Origin: Sediminibacterium sp.
Lineage (GTDB): Bacteria; Bacteroidota; Bacteroidia; Chitinophagales; Chitinophagaceae
Reading direction: 5' to 3'
Assembly: GCA_028288645.1 (NCBI GenBank)
Contig: JAQBNJ010000542.1
Coordinates: forward strand, 1-6,533
Length of the DNA stretch: 6,533 nt
Each line of letters starts with the position of its first letter. Position 1 is the first letter of the stretch. Of the stretch, positions 4,736 to 6,533 are shown one piece after another. Under the pieces are notes generated by a model. That model saw only the letters and a list, made by a program, of their open reading frames with translations, ran no database searches and was not told where the DNA came from. Both the position numbers and the translations under genes were made by a program.

Positions 4736-6151
4736 ATGTTCATAAAGCAATTGTATACGGGTTGCATTAGCGAGGCTGCATATTATATAGAAAGTGACGG
4801 GATCGCCGCCATTGTTGACCCATTGCGCGATATTGAAGAATATCTTGAACTGGCACAGGAGCGCAAAACAAAGATCAAATATATTTTTGAGACGCATTTT
4901 CACGCTGATTTTGTGAGCGGTCATCTCGACCTTGCCGCTGCAACCGGCGCCACTATTGTCTATGGCCCAGGCACGGTTACAAAGTTTCCTGTGCATGTAG
5001 CCAAAGACGGCGAAATATTTGAGATCGGAAAATTGAAAGTTGAAGTTTTGCATACACCCGGCCACACGCTGGAAAGCAGTTGTTTTTTATTAAAAGATGA
5101 GAACGGTAAAGATCATGCGGTGTTTACCGGCGATACTTTATTTGTAGGCGATGTGGGCCGCCCGGATCTTGCGCAGAAAGGCAATGAGATCACCATGGAA
5201 GACCTTGCCGGTATGATGTATGAAAGCCTCAACACAAAAATATTACCGCTTGCAGGTGATGTGATCGTTTATCCTGCACATGGCGCCGGAAGCAGCTGCG
5301 GCAAGAATCTTGGTCCTGAAACATCCAGCACTATTGGAGAACAAAAGCAAACAAATTATGCTTTGCAGCCACAAACCAAAGAAGATTTTATTAAAGTAGT
5401 TACTGAAGGCCTTGCAGCGCCACCGCAATATTTTCCTATTAATGCTATGATCAATAAAGAAGGATATGAAAGCCTTGATGCTGTATTGGAAAAGGGGCTT
5501 CAGCCTTTAAGCATTGCTGCATTTAAAGAAAAAGCTAAAGAAGAAAATATGATCATTCTCGATACAAGGAATTCTGCATTGTTCACGCAGGGTTTTGTAC
5601 CGGGATCTATCAGCATTGGATTGGACGGGCGTTTTGCCGAATGGGCAGGTAGTCTTTTGCCATTTGATAAACCGATGATCCTTGTAACTGAGAAGGATAA
5701 AGAAAAAGAAACGATCGTAAGATTGGCAAGAGTAGGTTTTGATAAAATAGAAGGTTGTCTTGAAGGTGGCTTTGAAGCATGGCAGTCCGCAGGAGAAACC
5801 GTTGATCTCATCATTGATGTTGAAGCAGATGAACTGGCGATGGATATTCCTTTTGATCAAAACCTGGTGATCATTGATGTTAGAAAAGAAGCGGAATATG
5901 GCAGCGGCCATGTTAAAGATGCCCTCAATATTCCTTTAAGCAGCCTCACCGATCCCGGAAGCATGGCTGATCTTGATGATAAACACAATATGTATGTACA
6001 CTGTGCCGGCGGCTACCGAAGTGTGATCGCATCCTCCCTATTAAAACGCGAAGGTTTTCACAACCTGAGAAATGTAGTAGGCGGATGGGGCAAGATCAAA
6101 GAACTGCCTGATAAATTTGAGATAGAAAAAGATGCAGAGGTTTTGAATTAA
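4736..6151 (+). CDS. CstB-like persulfide dioxygenase fused to two rhodanese domains
   Basis: A 471-residue cytoplasmic protein of sulfide/persulfide detoxification. Residues about 1-210 are a metallo-beta-lactamase-fold, ETHE1-type non-haem iron dioxygenase, which oxidises low-molecular-weight persulfides to sulfite: THFHADFVSGH (53-63) with His54, HTPGH with His110 and FTGDTLFVGD with Asp133 correspond to the 2-His-1-Asp iron site, and VYPAHGAGSSCGK (178-190) completes the pocket and holds Cys188. In place of the last His of HxHxDH there is Phe59, consistent with one metal rather than two. Residues about 270-355 are a rhodanese domain with no active-site Cys (LVTEKDKEKET at 316-326), a pseudo-rhodanese. 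Residues about 375-460 are a second rhodanese with the loop CAGGYRS and Cys423, likely active. This three-part order is that of S. aureus CstB, which makes thiosulfate from persulfide. I chose ATG 4736 (MFIKQLYTGC) as the typical family N-terminus. Confidence 0.92.
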   Translation: MFIKQLYTGCISEAAYYIESDGIAAIVDPLRDIEEYLELAQERKTKIKYIFETHFHADFVSGHLDLAAATGATIVYGPGTVTKFPVHVAKDGEIFEIGKLKVEVLHTPGHTLESSCFLLKDENGKDHAVFTGDTLFVGDVGRPDLAQKGNEITMEDLAGMMYESLNTKILPLAGDVIVYPAHGAGSSCGKNLGPETSSTIGEQKQTNYALQPQTKEDFIKVVTEGLAAPPQYFPINAMINKEGYESLDAVLEKGLQPLSIAAFKEKAKEENMIILDTRNSALFTQGFVPGSISIGLDGRFAEWAGSLLPFDKPMILVTEKDKEKETIVRLARVGFDKIEGCLEGGFEAWQSAGETVDLIIDVEADELAMDIPFDQNLVIIDVRKEAEYGSGHVKDALNIPLSSLTDPGSMADLDDKHNMYVHCAGGYRSVIASSLLKREGFHNLRNVVGGWGKIKELPDKFEIEKDAEVLN

Positions 6152-6247
6152 CGGTCGGGACGCTGGAGCGGCCTGAACGTTAATACCACCACTTGAGATT
6201 TCAGCTACCTATTGTTTAGCGTTCAGGCCGCTCTAGCGTCCCGACCG
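6152..6247. repeat. Long inverted repeat (hairpin) overlapping the 3' end of the acyltransferase gene
   Basis: Arms 6152-6183 and 6216-6247 pair over 32 positions; the only two non-Watson-Crick positions (6165/6234 and 6180/6219) become G-U pairs in the plus-strand RNA. The left arm begins CGGTCGGGACGCTGGAGCGG, markedly GC-richer than the surroundings, and the loop is 32 bases. It begins at the base after the stop of the persulfide dioxygenase gene; its right arm encodes the last ten codons and stop of the minus-strand acyltransferase. No T-tract follows either arm. A bidirectional stop or RNA-end role is plausible; an inserted palindromic repeat is the alternative. Its sequence differs from the hairpin at 2271-2369. 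Confidence 0.88.
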
Positions 6248-6533
6248 CGCGGTGTTTCTCCGGATTGAATTCCCATTTCCAGCGGCGGTGGCTCCATAAA
6301 TAATTCGCAGGCTTTTTACGTATCGCTTTTTCTAAAAGATCGACATAACGTTTTGTAAGTTCTCCCGGTTCAAGATCATTCGGCGTTTCTGTGATCACTT
6401 CAAATTCAAAATGATAATAGCCTCGTTTTACTTTATAAAAATGGCCGAACAGACATACCATATCATTTGATCTTGCACCTTTCTCCGGGCCGGGGAAAAA
6501 TGGCGTTAACCTGTTGAAGAAAGGTATCCAGTA
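6216..6533 (-). CDS. LpxL/HtrB-type lipid acyltransferase, C-terminal part (partial)
   Basis: The last 105 residues of a lipid A biosynthesis acyltransferase/lysophospholipid acyltransferase family protein; the N-terminal membrane anchor and the catalytic HxxxxD/E motif lie beyond the right edge. Family landmarks: PFFPGPEKGARSND (11-24 of the visible part), the beta strand KVKRGYYHFEFEVI (34-47), a helix ending IRKKPANYLWSHRRWKW (71-87); the LWSHRRWK block is the C-terminal hallmark of the LpxL/HtrB family. Such inner-membrane enzymes transfer acyl chains onto lipid A precursors, and in Bacteroidota some relatives may acylate other lipids, so the acceptor is not certain. The reading frame runs through the right arm of the long hairpin: the last ten residues, AVGTLERPER, and the TAA stop come from that repeat. 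The natural family end is probably near FNPEKHR, so the tail looks added. Confidence 0.9.
   Translation of the reverse strand, partial: YWIPFFNRLTPFFPGPEKGARSNDMVCLFGHFYKVKRGYYHFEFEVITETPNDLEPGELTKRYVDLLEKAIRKKPANYLWSHRRWKWEFNPEKHRAVGTLERPER

Noticed and set aside
4712..5911. Minus-strand open frames at 4712-5065, 5243-5428, 5500-5814 and 5507-5911
   Set aside because: They are antisense to the dioxygenase-rhodanese gene and resemble no family; composition follows from the real plus-strand frame.

Overview
The window looks like an ordinary chromosomal stretch from a Gram-negative Bacteroidota, probably of the Chitinophagaceae/Chitinophagales type. This is an inference from three things: promoter-like sequences of the Bacteroidota form TAnnTTTG with an upstream TTG and very short leaders; start codons without Shine-Dalgarno sequences; and the gene content (a fused IcmF mutase, a persulfide dioxygenase-rhodanese fusion, a lipid A-type acyltransferase). 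No plasmid, phage, transposase, CRISPR, tRNA or rRNA was seen.

Layout, left to right: (1) the N-terminal 396 codons of icmF (minus strand, running off the left edge), a B12-dependent acyl-CoA mutase with its fused GTPase chaperone; (2) divergently, an aldose 1-epimerase-like gene (plus); (3) a long perfect hairpin at the convergent junction; (4) ridA (minus), an imine deaminase; (5) divergently, a shortened 3-hydroxyacyl-CoA dehydrogenase-like protein that lacks the NAD-binding motif, followed after a compact 15-bp hairpin by tsaB (tRNA t6A synthesis); (6) a cysteine-free ArsR-family regulator; (7) a CstB-like persulfide dioxygenase/rhodanese fusion; (8) a second long hairpin at the next convergent junction; (9) the C-terminal 105 codons of a LpxL/HtrB-type acyltransferase (minus), running off the right edge.

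Most genes are unrelated housekeeping or metabolic functions with their own promoters. The one plausible functional pair is arsR plus the persulfide dioxygenase, which resembles known ArsR-controlled sulfide/persulfide detoxification loci but lacks the sensing cysteines. IcmF and the dehydrogenase-like protein both relate to acyl-CoA chemistry but are separated by opposing genes, so no pathway link can be claimed.

I do not see a clear new multi-gene system. The most unusual material is non-coding or semi-coding structure. Both convergent junctions hold different long hairpins with no U-tract, and the two arms of each encode near-identical short peptides on opposite strands; one supplies the last ten codons and stop of the acyltransferase. 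A smaller hairpin holds the stop codon of the dehydrogenase-like gene in its four-base loop, just upstream of tsaB. A four-copy 7-bp tandem repeat lies inside the icmF reading frame, in the linker between domains, where a change of one copy would shift the frame.
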